Part shown: positions 9,405-17,769 of the stretch, one piece after another
Position numbering within the stretch: the first letter of the stretch is position 1
How the letters are laid out: every line of letters begins with the position of its first letter
Origin: Quadrisphaera sp. RL12-1S
GTDB taxonomy: Bacteria > Actinomycetota > Actinomycetes > Actinomycetales > Quadrisphaeraceae
Assembly: GCF_014270065.1 (NCBI RefSeq)
Contig: NZ_JACNME010000002.1
Location: forward strand, 62,001-126,000
DNA: 64,000 bases
Direction: 5' to 3'
Notes under the pieces: generated by a model
Told to the model about the DNA's origin: nothing
The model's database searches: none
Seen by the model: only the letters and a program-made list of their open reading frames with translations
Made by a program: the position numbers and the translations under genes

Positions 9405-11059
9405 CCAGCCAGACGACCGCCGGGACCCGGCACGACCCCACCGACGTCCTCATCATCGGTGCCGGCGCCTCGGGTGCCACCGCCGCCAAGGTGCTCACCG
9501 AGAGCGGCCTGCGGGTCGTGGCCCTGGAGAAGGGCCCCTGGCGCACCAAGGAGACCTTCAGCGGTGACGAGCTGGCGAGCATCAACCGGTACGACCTGTG
9601 GCCGGACCCGCTGCTGAACCCCCGCACCCACCGCACCGGCGTGGACGAGCCCGCCACCACGCAGCTGTTCTGCCCGGTCCCCCAGATGGTGGGCGGCGGC
9701 ACCGTGCACTGGCAGGGCTGGCTGCCGCGCTTCACGGAGGAGGACTTCAGGTTCCACTCCGTGGTCGGTGACGTCCCCGGCGCCTCCCTGGCCGACTGGC
9801 CGATCAGCTACGCCGAGCTCGAGCCGTACTACACCGCGGTGGAGTGGGCCTTCGGCGTCTCCGGGCAGGCGGGCGCCAACAGGTACGAGTCGTTCCGGTC
9901 CAAGGGCTACCCGTGCCCGCCGATGCCCATGTCGCGGTACGCGGAGAAGTACCACCGGGGTGCTGCAGCCCTGGGGTGGAACACCTTCCCCACCCCGCAG
10001 GCGGCGCTGTCGCAGCCGTTCGACGGGCGCCCGGCGACGGTGCTGAGCGCCTTCGCGCAGCAGCACGGTGACCCGTCAGGGACGCGGTCGAGCGCGCTCA
10101 ACGTCTTCGTGCCTCAGGCCGTCGCCACGGGGCGCTACGACCTGCGGCCTGACAGCGTGGTGCGGGAGATCACCGTCGACGCGCGCGGGCGCGCGACCGG
10201 CGCGGTGTACGAGGACGCCGAGGGGCGCCTGCACGAGCAGCGCGCCGACGTCGTCGTCCTGGCGTGCGGGGCGGTGGAGACCGCCCGGCTCATGCTGCTG
10301 TCGCGCTCCGCGGCCCACCCCCACGGCCTGGGCAACGAGAACGACCTGGTGGGCCGGAACGTGACCTTCCACGAGTTCAGCTCCGCCGTCGCCACCTTCG
10401 ACGACCCGATCTACGCGTGGGCGGGCGGTGGGTACGTCAGCGCGAGCTCGTTCGAGTTCTACGGGCACGACGACAGCCGCGGGTTCGCCGGCGGCGGCCA
10501 CATGGCGACGTCGGGGGTCGGCATCCCGCTGCCCATCAACTGGTCGCTGCCCGACCGTCCCGCGTGGGGCGCGGAGGCCAAGCGCGTGGACAGGGAGCAC
10601 TTCAACCACTCGATGGCCGCCTCGATGGTGGTGCACGACCTCCCGCAGCACGACAACCGCGTGGACCTGGACGACGAGGTGGTCGACGACTGGGGCCTGC
10701 CGGTGGCGCGCATCACCCTCACCCCCCACGAGAACGACCTGGCGATGGGGCGGTTCCTCATCGACAGGAGCGCGGAGATCCTCGAGGCGGCGGGCGCCAC
10801 CAGCGTGCAGAAGGTCTACCCGGACCGCGTCACCGGCAACTGCTCCCACCAGCACGGCACCGCGCGCATGGGGAACGACCCGGAGACGTCGGTGCTGGAC
10901 CGGGACTGCCGGGCGCACACCGTCGAGAACCTCTTCGTGGTGGACGGCAGCTCGTTCCCGACCGGCACCGGCGCCAACCCGACGCTGACGATCATGGCCA
11001 ACGCGTGGCGCGTGGCGGAGCGGATCGCCGCGGGGCGCGACGCGGCGACGAGGGGGTGA
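9401..11059 (+). CDS. GMC-family FAD-dependent sugar dehydrogenase (large subunit)
   Basis: 552 residues. FAD-binding VLIIGAGASGATAAKVL lies at about residues 16-32; the second FAD contact VGGGTVHWQGWLPRF follows; the C-terminal signature contains CSHQHGTARMG (conserved His483/His485) and NLFVVDGSSFPTGTGANPT. This is the gluconate/glucoside-3-dehydrogenase branch of the GMC superfamily, which works with the small subunit encoded immediately upstream and overlaps it by four bases. I infer that it oxidises the imported sugar or glycoside to a keto form, passed to the TIM-barrel protein of the same operon. No cytochrome c subunit gene is present here, so the electron acceptor is unknown. Confidence 0.9.
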   Translation: MTSQTTAGTRHDPTDVLIIGAGASGATAAKVLTESGLRVVALEKGPWRTKETFSGDELASINRYDLWPDPLLNPRTHRTGVDEPATTQLFCPVPQMVGGGTVHWQGWLPRFTEEDFRFHSVVGDVPGASLADWPISYAELEPYYTAVEWAFGVSGQAGANRYESFRSKGYPCPPMPMSRYAEKYHRGAAALGWNTFPTPQAALSQPFDGRPATVLSAFAQQHGDPSGTRSSALNVFVPQAVATGRYDLRPDSVVREITVDARGRATGAVYEDAEGRLHEQRADVVVLACGAVETARLMLLSRSAAHPHGLGNENDLVGRNVTFHEFSSAVATFDDPIYAWAGGGYVSASSFEFYGHDDSRGFAGGGHMATSGVGIPLPINWSLPDRPAWGAEAKRVDREHFNHSMAASMVVHDLPQHDNRVDLDDEVVDDWGLPVARITLTPHENDLAMGRFLIDRSAEILEAAGATSVQKVYPDRVTGNCSHQHGTARMGNDPETSVLDRDCRAHTVENLFVVDGSSFPTGTGANPTLTIMANAWRVAERIAAGRDAATRG

Positions 11060-11066
11060 CGGCGTA

Positions 11067-11102
11067 GGGCGCCCCGGTCGGCTGCGGCTGACCGGGGCGC
11101 CC
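11067..11102 (+). terminator. Hairpin terminator after the sugar-oxidation operon
   Basis: A perfect 13-bp stem (GGGCGCCCCGGTC at 11067-11079 pairing with 11090-11102) closes a 10-nt loop seven bases after the dehydrogenase stop. There is no T-tract, as usual for terminators in high-GC actinobacteria. Confidence 0.85.
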
Positions 11103-11203
11103 GTGCTGACAGGCGTCGTCGTGGGAGGTGCGGCGCTCTCGTGGGGGGAGGCGGGCCGCACGTCACCGGGTGGTGACGCAGCCGTGACGGCGAGCCGGTC
11201 AGC

Positions 11204-11271
11204 CGGCTCCGAGAAGTGGCCCCTTGGGGGTGATCGGATGATCACTCCCAAGGGGCCACTTCCCGGAGCCG
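11204..11271. repeat. Long palindromic repeat, copy 1 (32-bp arms)
   Basis: Left arm 11204-11235 and right arm 11240-11271 match at 30 of 32 positions around a GGAT loop. The right arm shares a 25-base identical block (from CCCAAGGGGCCACTTCC through GGAGCCG) with copy 2 at 12992-13022. The two copies bracket the cell-wall-binding gene. It can act as a bidirectional terminator between convergent genes; its conservation at both ends of one gene suggests a dispersed intergenic repeat family. Confidence 0.85.
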
Positions 11272-11333
11272 CCATCATCCAGACCACCGGCGGCTGTCCC
11301 CGCGATGTCAGGGCGCCGCGGTCACACCCGTCG

Positions 11334-12857
11334 TCAGCCGACCTTGGACCAGGTGCCGCAGCGGCTCGACGTGAACATGACGTCGTCAGCGCTGATTTCG
11401 ACGGTCGCGGTGGCGCCCTTCTCGACGATGTCGTTGGCGATGATCGTGTCGCTGCCGCCCGTGGCGGCGCTGCTGCGCTGCCAGTAGCAGGAGTCGTTGC
11501 TCCTGGACTGGTACGTACCCGGCGCGACGTGGATGTTGACGAGCCAATCACCCTCGCCGATGGACGTCTGCGGACGCGGCGTGGTGTCGACGGCGCTCCA
11601 GGCGCTGCACCGGCTGCTCTTGAAGACGACGTCTGTGGGCAGGATCGTCACGATCGACTGACCGCTGGTGATGTCGTTGGCGAGGATGGCGTCGGTCTTG
11701 CCGGACGCGTTCGAGGCGCGCTCCCAGTAGCAGCTGTCGTTCTTCGTCGAGATGTACGTGCCCGCGGGGATGTCCTTGCCGACCAGCAGCGAGCCGCCGC
11801 CGTACGTCTTGCCCGCGGGGGCGGCCGGCGGCGGAGCCGAGGCGCAGACGCTCATGCTCGCCGCGGCGTCGGACACCGCCCGCGTACCACCGAGCACCGT
11901 GACGCTGGAGCCCTTGAGTCGCGCGAACTCCGCGGTGGTGGCCGCGGGCGCGCATGAGTCCCGGGCGAGCAGCAGCGGCTGGCCCTTCGAGGCGGCCAGC
12001 GGTCCCGCGGCCAGCGCGTCGGGGAAGTTGGCGCCGGTGGCCACGAACGCGCCGTCCGCGGTGCCAGGGAAGCCGAGCTGGGAGACGAGAGCCGCCGTCG
12101 CGTAGCGGTCGCTGCCGCCGACGCGGTCGACGCCCGCGCCGGGCACGGCCGCCTTGACCTGGCCGACGACGCCGTCGGACACGACCCCGCTCGACCCGAG
12201 GACCACCACCCGGGTCGGAGCGAGGTCCTTGAGGGCGTTGCTCGTCTCGAGCGGCAGCGAGTCCTGCGGGGTGAGCAGCAGGGCGCTGCGGGAGCGGGTG
12301 GCGACGGCGGAGGCGGCCAGCGCGTCGGGGTAGTTCAGCCCGGTCGCCAGGTAGACGGTGCCTCCGGTCCTGACGCCGGCCGCGGCGGTGATGGCGGCCG
12401 CCGTGCCGTAGCGGGTCGAGCCGGAGATGCGGCTGGGGCTGTCGTCCCAGTTCCGCAGCTGCTGGACGACGTCGTCGGTGACGGCACCGCCGCCACCGAC
12501 GACACGGATGTCGGCGGGCTTGAGGCGGTCGAGCTCCGCGGTGACGGACGCGGGTAGGGCCCCCGACCTCGGGACCAGCAGGAGCGGCGCCGGTGAGGCG
12601 TGCTGCTGCGTGGCCGGGCCGGTGGCCAGGGCGTCGGGGAAGTTCTCACCCGAGGCGATGTAGACGACCTGCCCCGAGACGGCGGTCGGCACGAGGGCCC
12701 TCGAGACGGCGGCTGCGGTGGCGTAGCGGTCGTCGCCCTGGACCCGGTTCACCGACGGAGCGGCAGCAGCCGCCGTCGTCGTCCCGAGGCCGAGCAGGCC
12801 GATGGTGGCTGCGGCGCAGAGCGCGGTCAGCCGTCGTGAGGTGGCGGTCCAGGACAC
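11334..12857 (-). CDS. Secreted cell-wall-binding protein with three CWB2 repeats and two C-terminal tandem domains
   Basis: 507 residues from GTG with GGAGG just upstream. A Sec signal peptide (residues 1-33, ending in an Ala run) is followed by three cell-wall-binding repeat 2 units at about 37-137, 143-238 and 244-338, each opening with RVxGxxRYxTAA and containing an NFPDALA-like block. After a Pro/Ala linker come two roughly 70-residue units (about 353-423 and 433-506) that share GTY, NDSCYW, IIAND and SSRCxxW; each has two cysteines, probably a disulfide. CWB2 repeats attach proteins noncovalently to wall polymers; the C-terminal domain is of a type found in actinobacterial exported proteins with no known function. 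Single gene, flanked on both sides by a shared palindrome. Confidence 0.9.
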   Translation of the reverse strand: MSWTATSRRLTALCAAATIGLLGLGTTTAAAAAPSVNRVQGDDRYATAAAVSRALVPTAVSGQVVYIASGENFPDALATGPATQQHASPAPLLLVPRSGALPASVTAELDRLKPADIRVVGGGGAVTDDVVQQLRNWDDSPSRISGSTRYGTAAAITAAAGVRTGGTVYLATGLNYPDALAASAVATRSRSALLLTPQDSLPLETSNALKDLAPTRVVVLGSSGVVSDGVVGQVKAAVPGAGVDRVGGSDRYATAALVSQLGFPGTADGAFVATGANFPDALAAGPLAASKGQPLLLARDSCAPAATTAEFARLKGSSVTVLGGTRAVSDAAASMSVCASAPPPAAPAGKTYGGGSLLVGKDIPAGTYISTKNDSCYWERASNASGKTDAILANDITSGQSIVTILPTDVVFKSSRCSAWSAVDTTPRPQTSIGEGDWLVNIHVAPGTYQSRSNDSCYWQRSSAATGGSDTIIANDIVEKGATATVEISADDVMFTSSRCGTWSKVG

Positions 12858-12955
12858 GTCCTCCAGCCAAGGTCACCCCTGGCGCTGCTCGCGGGACCGT
12901 GAGGTGCGTGTCGTGACCCCTCCTGGGATGACAGCGGCGTGCCGCTTGTTCGTGA

Positions 12956-13022
12956 GGCTCCGCAGATGCGCCCCTTGGGTGTGACCGATCAGTCACGCCC
13001 AAGGGGCCACTTCCCGGAGCCG
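12956..13022. repeat. Long palindromic repeat, copy 2
   Basis: Left arm 12956-12985 and right arm 12992-13021 pair at 23 of 30 positions with a six-base loop (CGATCA); the inner CCCCTTGGG/CCCAAGGGG stem is intact. The right arm is nearly identical to that of copy 1 (11240-11271) and in the same orientation, while the left arm has diverged. Lies between the divergently placed start of the wall protein and the end of the nitrilase operon. Confidence 0.8.
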
Positions 13023-13050
13023 TGCGCCGAGACCGCGCCGTCACCCCGCC

Positions 13051-13076
13051 CTAGACCACGGCCCTAGACCACGGCC
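13051..13076. repeat. 13-bp tandem duplication covering a stop codon
   Basis: CTAGACCACGGCC occurs twice in a row at 13051-13063 and 13064-13076. The second copy contains the stop codon of the nitrilase-family gene (TAG read on the minus strand), so the stop and its flank were duplicated without changing the protein. Confidence 0.85.
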
Positions 13077-13912
13077 CCGTACAGCTCGGGGCGGCGGTCG
13101 TCCAGGAGGTGGGCGTGCTCCGTCAGCCGCTTGTCCCGCGACGCCGCCAGGTCGAGGTCGGCCCACGCCACGCCCGTCCCGGCGCCCACCTCGGACACCA
13201 CCCAGCCGTCGGCGCTGACGATGCTCGTGCCCTCGTTCCAGTCCACGCCGCGCTCGGTGCCGGACCGGTCGGCGCACGCGATGGCCACGTGGTTGACCCG
13301 TGCCGCCGCCATGGCGATGACCACCTCCGGCACCCGCTCGCCCGCGGGGCGCGGCACGAGCGGCCAGTTGGTCGGTACGGCGATGAGGTCCGCCCCGGGC
13401 CGCTCGGCTGTAGGGAGCGCGGCGGTCCGGGTCCACTCGGGGAACTCGAGGTCGTAGCAGACCATCACGGCGATGCGCCCGTGCGCGGTGTCCACCACGG
13501 GCGGCGCCGAGGAGCCGGGGGTGAAGACCAGCTTCTCCCGGTCCCACAGGTGCGCCTTGCGGTACACCGCGCGCACGCCGCTGGCGTCGACCACCGCGGC
13601 TGAGTTGTAGAGCAGGCCGTCGTCGCCGAGCTCGCAGAACCCGCCGACCACCACGGCCCCGTCACGGGCGGTGCACGCCGCGGCCCAGGCCGCGAAGACG
13701 CCGTGCTCGGGCGTCACCGCCACGCCCCGCGCCTCCTCGGGGGAGGAGAACACGTAGCCCGACGTCACCAGCTCCGGCAGGACGACGACGTCCGCGCCCG
13801 CGCTGATCGCCGTCCGCACCGCCGTCGCCGACACCTCAGCATTGGCAGGGAGGTCGCCGACGGTCGGCGCCAGCTGGCACGCCGCCACCCGCGTCGTCGT
13901 CGTCGAGCTCAT
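13064..13912 (-). CDS. Nitrilase-superfamily carbon-nitrogen hydrolase
   Basis: 282 residues; ATG 13912 overlaps the permease stop (ATGA). The Glu-Lys-Cys triad of the superfamily is present: Glu in VVLPELVTSGY, Lys in YRKAHLWDREK, and Cys in VMVCYDLEFPEW; PTNWPL and ARVNHVAIACADR are further family blocks. Such enzymes hydrolyse amides, ureido groups or nitriles. Length is normal for the amidase/N-carbamoylase branches. It is last in an operon with a HisD paralogue and an amino acid permease, controlled probably by the divergent LysR gene, which points to use of a nitrogen compound. Exact substrate unknown. Confidence 0.88.
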   Translation of the reverse strand: MSSTTTTRVAACQLAPTVGDLPANAEVSATAVRTAISAGADVVVLPELVTSGYVFSSPEEARGVAVTPEHGVFAAWAAACTARDGAVVVGGFCELGDDGLLYNSAAVVDASGVRAVYRKAHLWDREKLVFTPGSSAPPVVDTAHGRIAVMVCYDLEFPEWTRTAALPTAERPGADLIAVPTNWPLVPRPAGERVPEVVIAMAAARVNHVAIACADRSGTERGVDWNEGTSIVSADGWVVSEVGAGTGVAWADLDLAASRDKRLTEHAHLLDDRRPELYGAVV

Positions 13913-15342
13913 GACTGCGACCGCTCCAGGCTCGCCCGCACGCGCCCGGCGAGCCCCGGCGCGAAGGAGATCGCCACGCCGAGCACGAGCCAGGCGAGCA
14001 CCACCCACGGGAACCACGAGTACGGCGCCTCGAGGCCCACGGCGTTGCGGTAGATCGTGTAGATGACCAGCGCCAGGCCGAGCACCGGCACCACCACCTG
14101 CCACCGCGGCGCCTTGGCCGCACCGCGGAAGAACAGGAAGCGGATGGCGCCGGCCGTCGCCAGCACGTACGCGACGAGCAGCGCGATGGTCCCGATGGTG
14201 AGGGCGTAGTAGGTGGCGTTGAGCGCACCGGAGGTGACGGTCAGCCGCTCGATGACGACGACGAGGAGCGTCAGCACCCCGGCGACCACCAGCGCCGTCG
14301 ACGGCGCGCCGGTGGGGGACAGGCGGGCGATGCCGCGCTGGCTGCCGGTGTCGCGCGCCAGGGCGAACAGGATGCGCGCGGCCGCGGAGACGGTGCCGAG
14401 GAAGATGGCGAAGAGGCTGACGATCGCGGCGACGGTGAGCAGGTCGCCCAGCCACGCGCCGACGTAGGCGGTGCCCAGGTCGAGGTAAGGCGCACCGGCG
14501 GAGGAGAAGGCCTGGGTGCCGGCCTCGTCGGTGCCGTAGCCGAGGGACTGCGCGACGATCGAGAGCAGGTAGAACGCCCCGACCACCACGATGGCGATCT
14601 TGAGGGCGCGGGGGATGTCGCGCTTGGGGTCCTGCGTCTCCTCACCGAGCGCCGCGGCACCCTCGAAGCCCGCGAACGCGAGGAAGCCGAACACCGCGGC
14701 GGCGGCGATGGTCGCGACGCCCGTGCCGGACGGGAGACTGAGGAAGTCGGCGTTCAGGCTGCGCCCGCCCGGCGCGGTGCCCGTGCCCAGGCGCACGAGG
14801 ATGACGACGCTCAGCAGCGTCACGAGCGCCGCGCCGATGAGCTCGGCGTACAGCAGGGAGCGCGTGATGACGTGCACCTCGCGCCGGGCCAGCACCAGCA
14901 CGACGGCCAGGGCGACGACGAAGACCAGCGCGTAGTCGACGCTGAACCCGGCCCCGAGCCTGTCGAGCAGCTGGTCGAGGAAGAAGCCGATCTCCATGCC
15001 GGAGCCGGCGCCGATGGTGACGTAGGCGAAGAACAGCGCCCACCCGGCGACGAAGCCCGAGCGCGGGCCGAGCGTGATGCCGACCAGCGCGTACACCGAG
15101 CCGGTGTGGGAGATGTGGCGCGACAGCTTCACGAAGCCGTACGCCACCAGCGAGACGGCGACGAGCGCGAAGACGAACGCCCACGTCGCGCCCGGGCCGA
15201 GGATGCCGGCGGCGCCGGCGCCCAGCAGGGCCATGACGCCGACGGGGCCGATGAGGCCGACGGAGAAGGCGGCGGCGTCGGCGACCTTGAGCTCGCGCTT
15301 GAGGCCGCCTCCCGTCGTCGTCGAGGGTGCGGTGGTGCTCAT
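13909..15342 (-). CDS. APC-superfamily amino acid/polyamine permease
   Basis: 477 residues with about 12 hydrophobic segments. The N-terminal LKRELKVADAAAFSVGLIGP and the conserved GFEGAAALGEETQDPKRDIPRA, in two adjoining pieces near residues 225-245, are typical of the APC family. ATG 15342 is preceded by AGGAG. It lies 31 bp after the HisD paralogue and overlaps the amidohydrolase by four bases. It most likely imports the amino compound processed by the neighbouring enzymes. Within APC I cannot separate amino acid from polyamine or amine transport. Confidence 0.9.
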   Translation of the reverse strand: MSTTAPSTTTGGGLKRELKVADAAAFSVGLIGPVGVMALLGAGAAGILGPGATWAFVFALVAVSLVAYGFVKLSRHISHTGSVYALVGITLGPRSGFVAGWALFFAYVTIGAGSGMEIGFFLDQLLDRLGAGFSVDYALVFVVALAVVLVLARREVHVITRSLLYAELIGAALVTLLSVVILVRLGTGTAPGGRSLNADFLSLPSGTGVATIAAAAVFGFLAFAGFEGAAALGEETQDPKRDIPRALKIAIVVVGAFYLLSIVAQSLGYGTDEAGTQAFSSAGAPYLDLGTAYVGAWLGDLLTVAAIVSLFAIFLGTVSAAARILFALARDTGSQRGIARLSPTGAPSTALVVAGVLTLLVVVIERLTVTSGALNATYYALTIGTIALLVAYVLATAGAIRFLFFRGAAKAPRWQVVVPVLGLALVIYTIYRNAVGLEAPYSWFPWVVLAWLVLGVAISFAPGLAGRVRASLERSQS

Positions 15343-15373
15343 GTCGCTCCTGGTGGCTCGAGGTGGCAGAGGG

Positions 15374-16693
15374 TCAGGCGGACCAGCGGGCGGTGCGGAG
15401 CGTGGCGGTGGCGCTGTGGGCGGCCATGCCCTCGGAGTCGGAGATGACCTGCACGGCCGTGGCCAGCAGCGGCGTCGCCTCCTGGGTCACGCGCTGGTAG
15501 GTCAGCGGCTTGAGGAAGCGCGAGACCGACAGGCCCGCGCTGTGCTTGGCGCCGCCGGCGGTGGGGAGCACGTGGTTGGTGCCGGCCATGCCCTTGTCGG
15601 AGTAGGCGACGGTGGACGCCTCCCCGAGGAAGAGGGAGCCGTAGTTGCGGAGCCGGGCGTGGTACCAGTCGTCGTCGGCGGTCTGGACCTCGAGGTGCTC
15701 GGGGGCGAGGTCGTCCATGAGGGTGGCGGCGGTCTCGCGGTCATCGGCGACGAGCACCGAGCCGAAGTCGCGCCAGGCGGGGCCGGCGATGTCGCGGGTG
15801 GCCAGGGTGGCGAGCTGCTTCTCGACCTCCGCGACGACGGCGACGCCCAGCGCGTGGGAGGTGGTGACCAGCGCGGCGGGGGAGGTGGGGCCGTGCTCGG
15901 CCTGGCCGAGCAGGTCCGCGGCGACGAGCACCGGGTCGGCGGTCTCGTCAGCGATCACCGCGACCTCGCTGGGGCCGGCGGGCAGGTCGATGGCCACCCG
16001 ACCGAACAGCTGCCGCTTGGCCTCGGCCACGTAGGCGTTGCCCGCACCGACCAGCATGTCGACCGGGCCGTCACCGACCAGGCCGAAGGCCATCGCGGCG
16101 AGCGCCTGCACGCCGCCGAGCACGAAGACCCTGTCGACGCCGGACACGTGCGCGGCGTAGACGACCGCGGGGTTGGCGCGCCCGTCGGGCTGGGGCGGGG
16201 TGCAGGCGACGACGTCGCCCACGCCGGCGGCCTTCGCGACGCCGACCGTCATGAACGCGCTCGCAGTCAGCGGGAAGCGGCCGGCGGGCAGGTAGGCGCC
16301 GACGCGGCCGACGGGGATGTAGCGGTGGCCGACGACGAGGCCCGGCTCGAGCTCGGTCTCGACGTCGACGAGGTGGTTTCGCTGGACCTTCGCGAAGGCC
16401 TGGGTGCGGCGGGCGCCGAGCTCGATGGCCTCGCGGAGGTCTCGCGGGAGGGCGTCGGCGGACTTGGCGATGTCGGCGGGGGAGAGCTCGACGTCGCGGC
16501 CGTCCCAGCGGTCCAGCTCCGCGGCGTGCTTGAGCACGGCGTCCATGCCGCCGGCCTCGATGTCGAGCAGCATCTGGCGGACGCGGCTGGCGACGGCGGG
16601 GTCGTGCTGGGCGGGCGGGGCGTCGACGGCGGGGGCCTTCAGGGTGGTGAAGCGGCCGGCGAGGGAGGTGAGGACGGCGGGCGTGGAGAGCAC
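15374..16693 (-). CDS. Histidinol dehydrogenase-family paralogue (NAD-dependent alcohol dehydrogenase)
   Basis: 439 residues from GTG. The HisD fold is complete and its zinc and catalytic residues are visible: Gln and His in LLGQAEHGPTS, Glu-His in LAPEHLEVQ, Asp in AYSDKGMAGTNHVLPT, and His in SEGMAAHSATATLR. The stretch around KGMAGTNHVLPTAGG and FLKPLTYQRV differs from biosynthetic HisD and resembles catabolic paralogues that oxidise other amino or sulfo alcohols to acids. No other his gene is nearby, and the operon partners are a permease and an amidohydrolase, so a catabolic role is more likely than histidine biosynthesis. Substrate not determinable. Confidence 0.85.
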   Translation of the reverse strand: MLSTPAVLTSLAGRFTTLKAPAVDAPPAQHDPAVASRVRQMLLDIEAGGMDAVLKHAAELDRWDGRDVELSPADIAKSADALPRDLREAIELGARRTQAFAKVQRNHLVDVETELEPGLVVGHRYIPVGRVGAYLPAGRFPLTASAFMTVGVAKAAGVGDVVACTPPQPDGRANPAVVYAAHVSGVDRVFVLGGVQALAAMAFGLVGDGPVDMLVGAGNAYVAEAKRQLFGRVAIDLPAGPSEVAVIADETADPVLVAADLLGQAEHGPTSPAALVTTSHALGVAVVAEVEKQLATLATRDIAGPAWRDFGSVLVADDRETAATLMDDLAPEHLEVQTADDDWYHARLRNYGSLFLGEASTVAYSDKGMAGTNHVLPTAGGAKHSAGLSVSRFLKPLTYQRVTQEATPLLATAVQVISDSEGMAAHSATATLRTARWSA

Positions 16694-16726
16694 GTCAGCG
16701 ACGGTAGGGAGACGCGCATCACCAGG

Positions 16727-16746
16727 ACAAGAGGGCGACGTCTTGT
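16727..16746. promoter_or_regulatory. Candidate LysR-type binding site in divergent promoter
   Basis: Inverted repeat ACAAGA-N8-TCTTGT at 16727-16746 in the 89-bp gap between the HisD paralogue and the LysR gene. Perfect 6-bp arms and location between divergent genes are what a LysR-family autoregulator would use. Confidence 0.6.
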
Positions 16747-16782
16747 GCGAAGCGCAGGGTTTCCTTGTGGATACTGAGCGGC

Positions 16783-17673
16783 GTGACGTTGGTGCAGCTG
16801 CGGGCGTTCCTCGCTTCGCTCAAGACGGGGAGCTTCACGGGCGCGGCCCGGGAGCTCGGGATGACGCAGGCGTCGGTGTCGGAGCTGGTGCGTCGGCTGG
16901 AGGAGGAGTCCGGCGGTGAGCTGTTCGTCCGCGGGGCCCGCCGACTGGTGGTGACGGCGGCGGGTCGTGAGCTGGCGCCCTACGCGGAGCAGGCCGTAAC
17001 GGCCGCCGACGCTGGCGCGCGTGCGGTGGCGGCGCTCGGGGCGCTGGGGGGTGGGACGGCGTCGTTCGGGCTGCTGCGCAACGCCGACCACTACGCGCTG
17101 GCCGGTCTGGTGGAGCAGTTCCACACCCGCTACCCCGCGGTGCGGGCGAGGTTCATCGGCCAGAACTCGGTGGAGGTGGCGGCCTCCGTGGTCTCCGGCG
17201 AGCTCGAGGCGGGTCTTGCTGTGCTGCCCGTCGACGACGACGGGCTGGACGTGGTGCCGCTGCTGCGCGACGAGGTGCTGTGGGTGTCGGCTGATGCGTC
17301 GCGGCTGCGGGAGGCGGTGTCGATCGCTGACGTGGCTGCGGCGCGGCTGGTGCTCTACGACGCGCACTACGGCTGGCGCGACCCCACGCGCCGCCAGCTG
17401 GCCGAGAGGGCACAGCTGGCGGGGCTGTCGCTGGAGGCGAGCATCGAGGTGGAGCACGTCGAGACGGCGCTCCGGCTCGTGGCCCGCGGGCTGGGGGACA
17501 CGTTCGTGGCGAGGGCGGTGACGCAGTCGGCGGTGTTCCCCGAGGGGCTGCACGTGGTGCCGTTCGCGGACCCGCTCTACGACACGGTGGCACTGGTCAG
17601 CCGCCGCGGTGCAGTGCTTTCACCGGCGACGCGGGAGATCGCCCGGATGGCGCGGGCAATGCTTGACGCTTAG
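16783..17673 (+). CDS. LysR-family transcriptional regulator
   Basis: 296 residues from GTG 16783 (VTLVQLRAFLASLKTGSF); an in-frame start 18 bases upstream gives an unlikely N terminus. The winged helix-turn-helix occupies residues 1-60 (FTGAARELGMTQASVSELVRR), followed by a linker helix and the two-lobed substrate-binding domain. Divergent from the HisD-permease-amidohydrolase operon across an inverted repeat, so it is its likely regulator and probably autoregulates. Ends directly before a strong hairpin. Confidence 0.93.
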   Translation: MTLVQLRAFLASLKTGSFTGAARELGMTQASVSELVRRLEEESGGELFVRGARRLVVTAAGRELAPYAEQAVTAADAGARAVAALGALGGGTASFGLLRNADHYALAGLVEQFHTRYPAVRARFIGQNSVEVAASVVSGELEAGLAVLPVDDDGLDVVPLLRDEVLWVSADASRLREAVSIADVAAARLVLYDAHYGWRDPTRRQLAERAQLAGLSLEASIEVEHVETALRLVARGLGDTFVARAVTQSAVFPEGLHVVPFADPLYDTVALVSRRGAVLSPATREIARMARAMLDA

Positions 17674-17707
17674 CCCAGGTCGTCCGCCACGCGGCGGACG
17701 ACCTGGG
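17674..17707. terminator. Hairpin terminator between LysR and restriction-modification genes
   Basis: Perfect 15-bp stem, CCCAGGTCGTCCGCC (17674-17688) with its complement at 17693-17707, around a four-base loop, directly after the LysR stop. It also marks the edge beyond which the sequence becomes AT-richer. Confidence 0.88.
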
Positions 17708-17769
17708 TCCAGAGGCTGGGACACGGCTCAACCGGGCCGAACAAGGCCCAGCGTTCACCTGTGAAAGGG

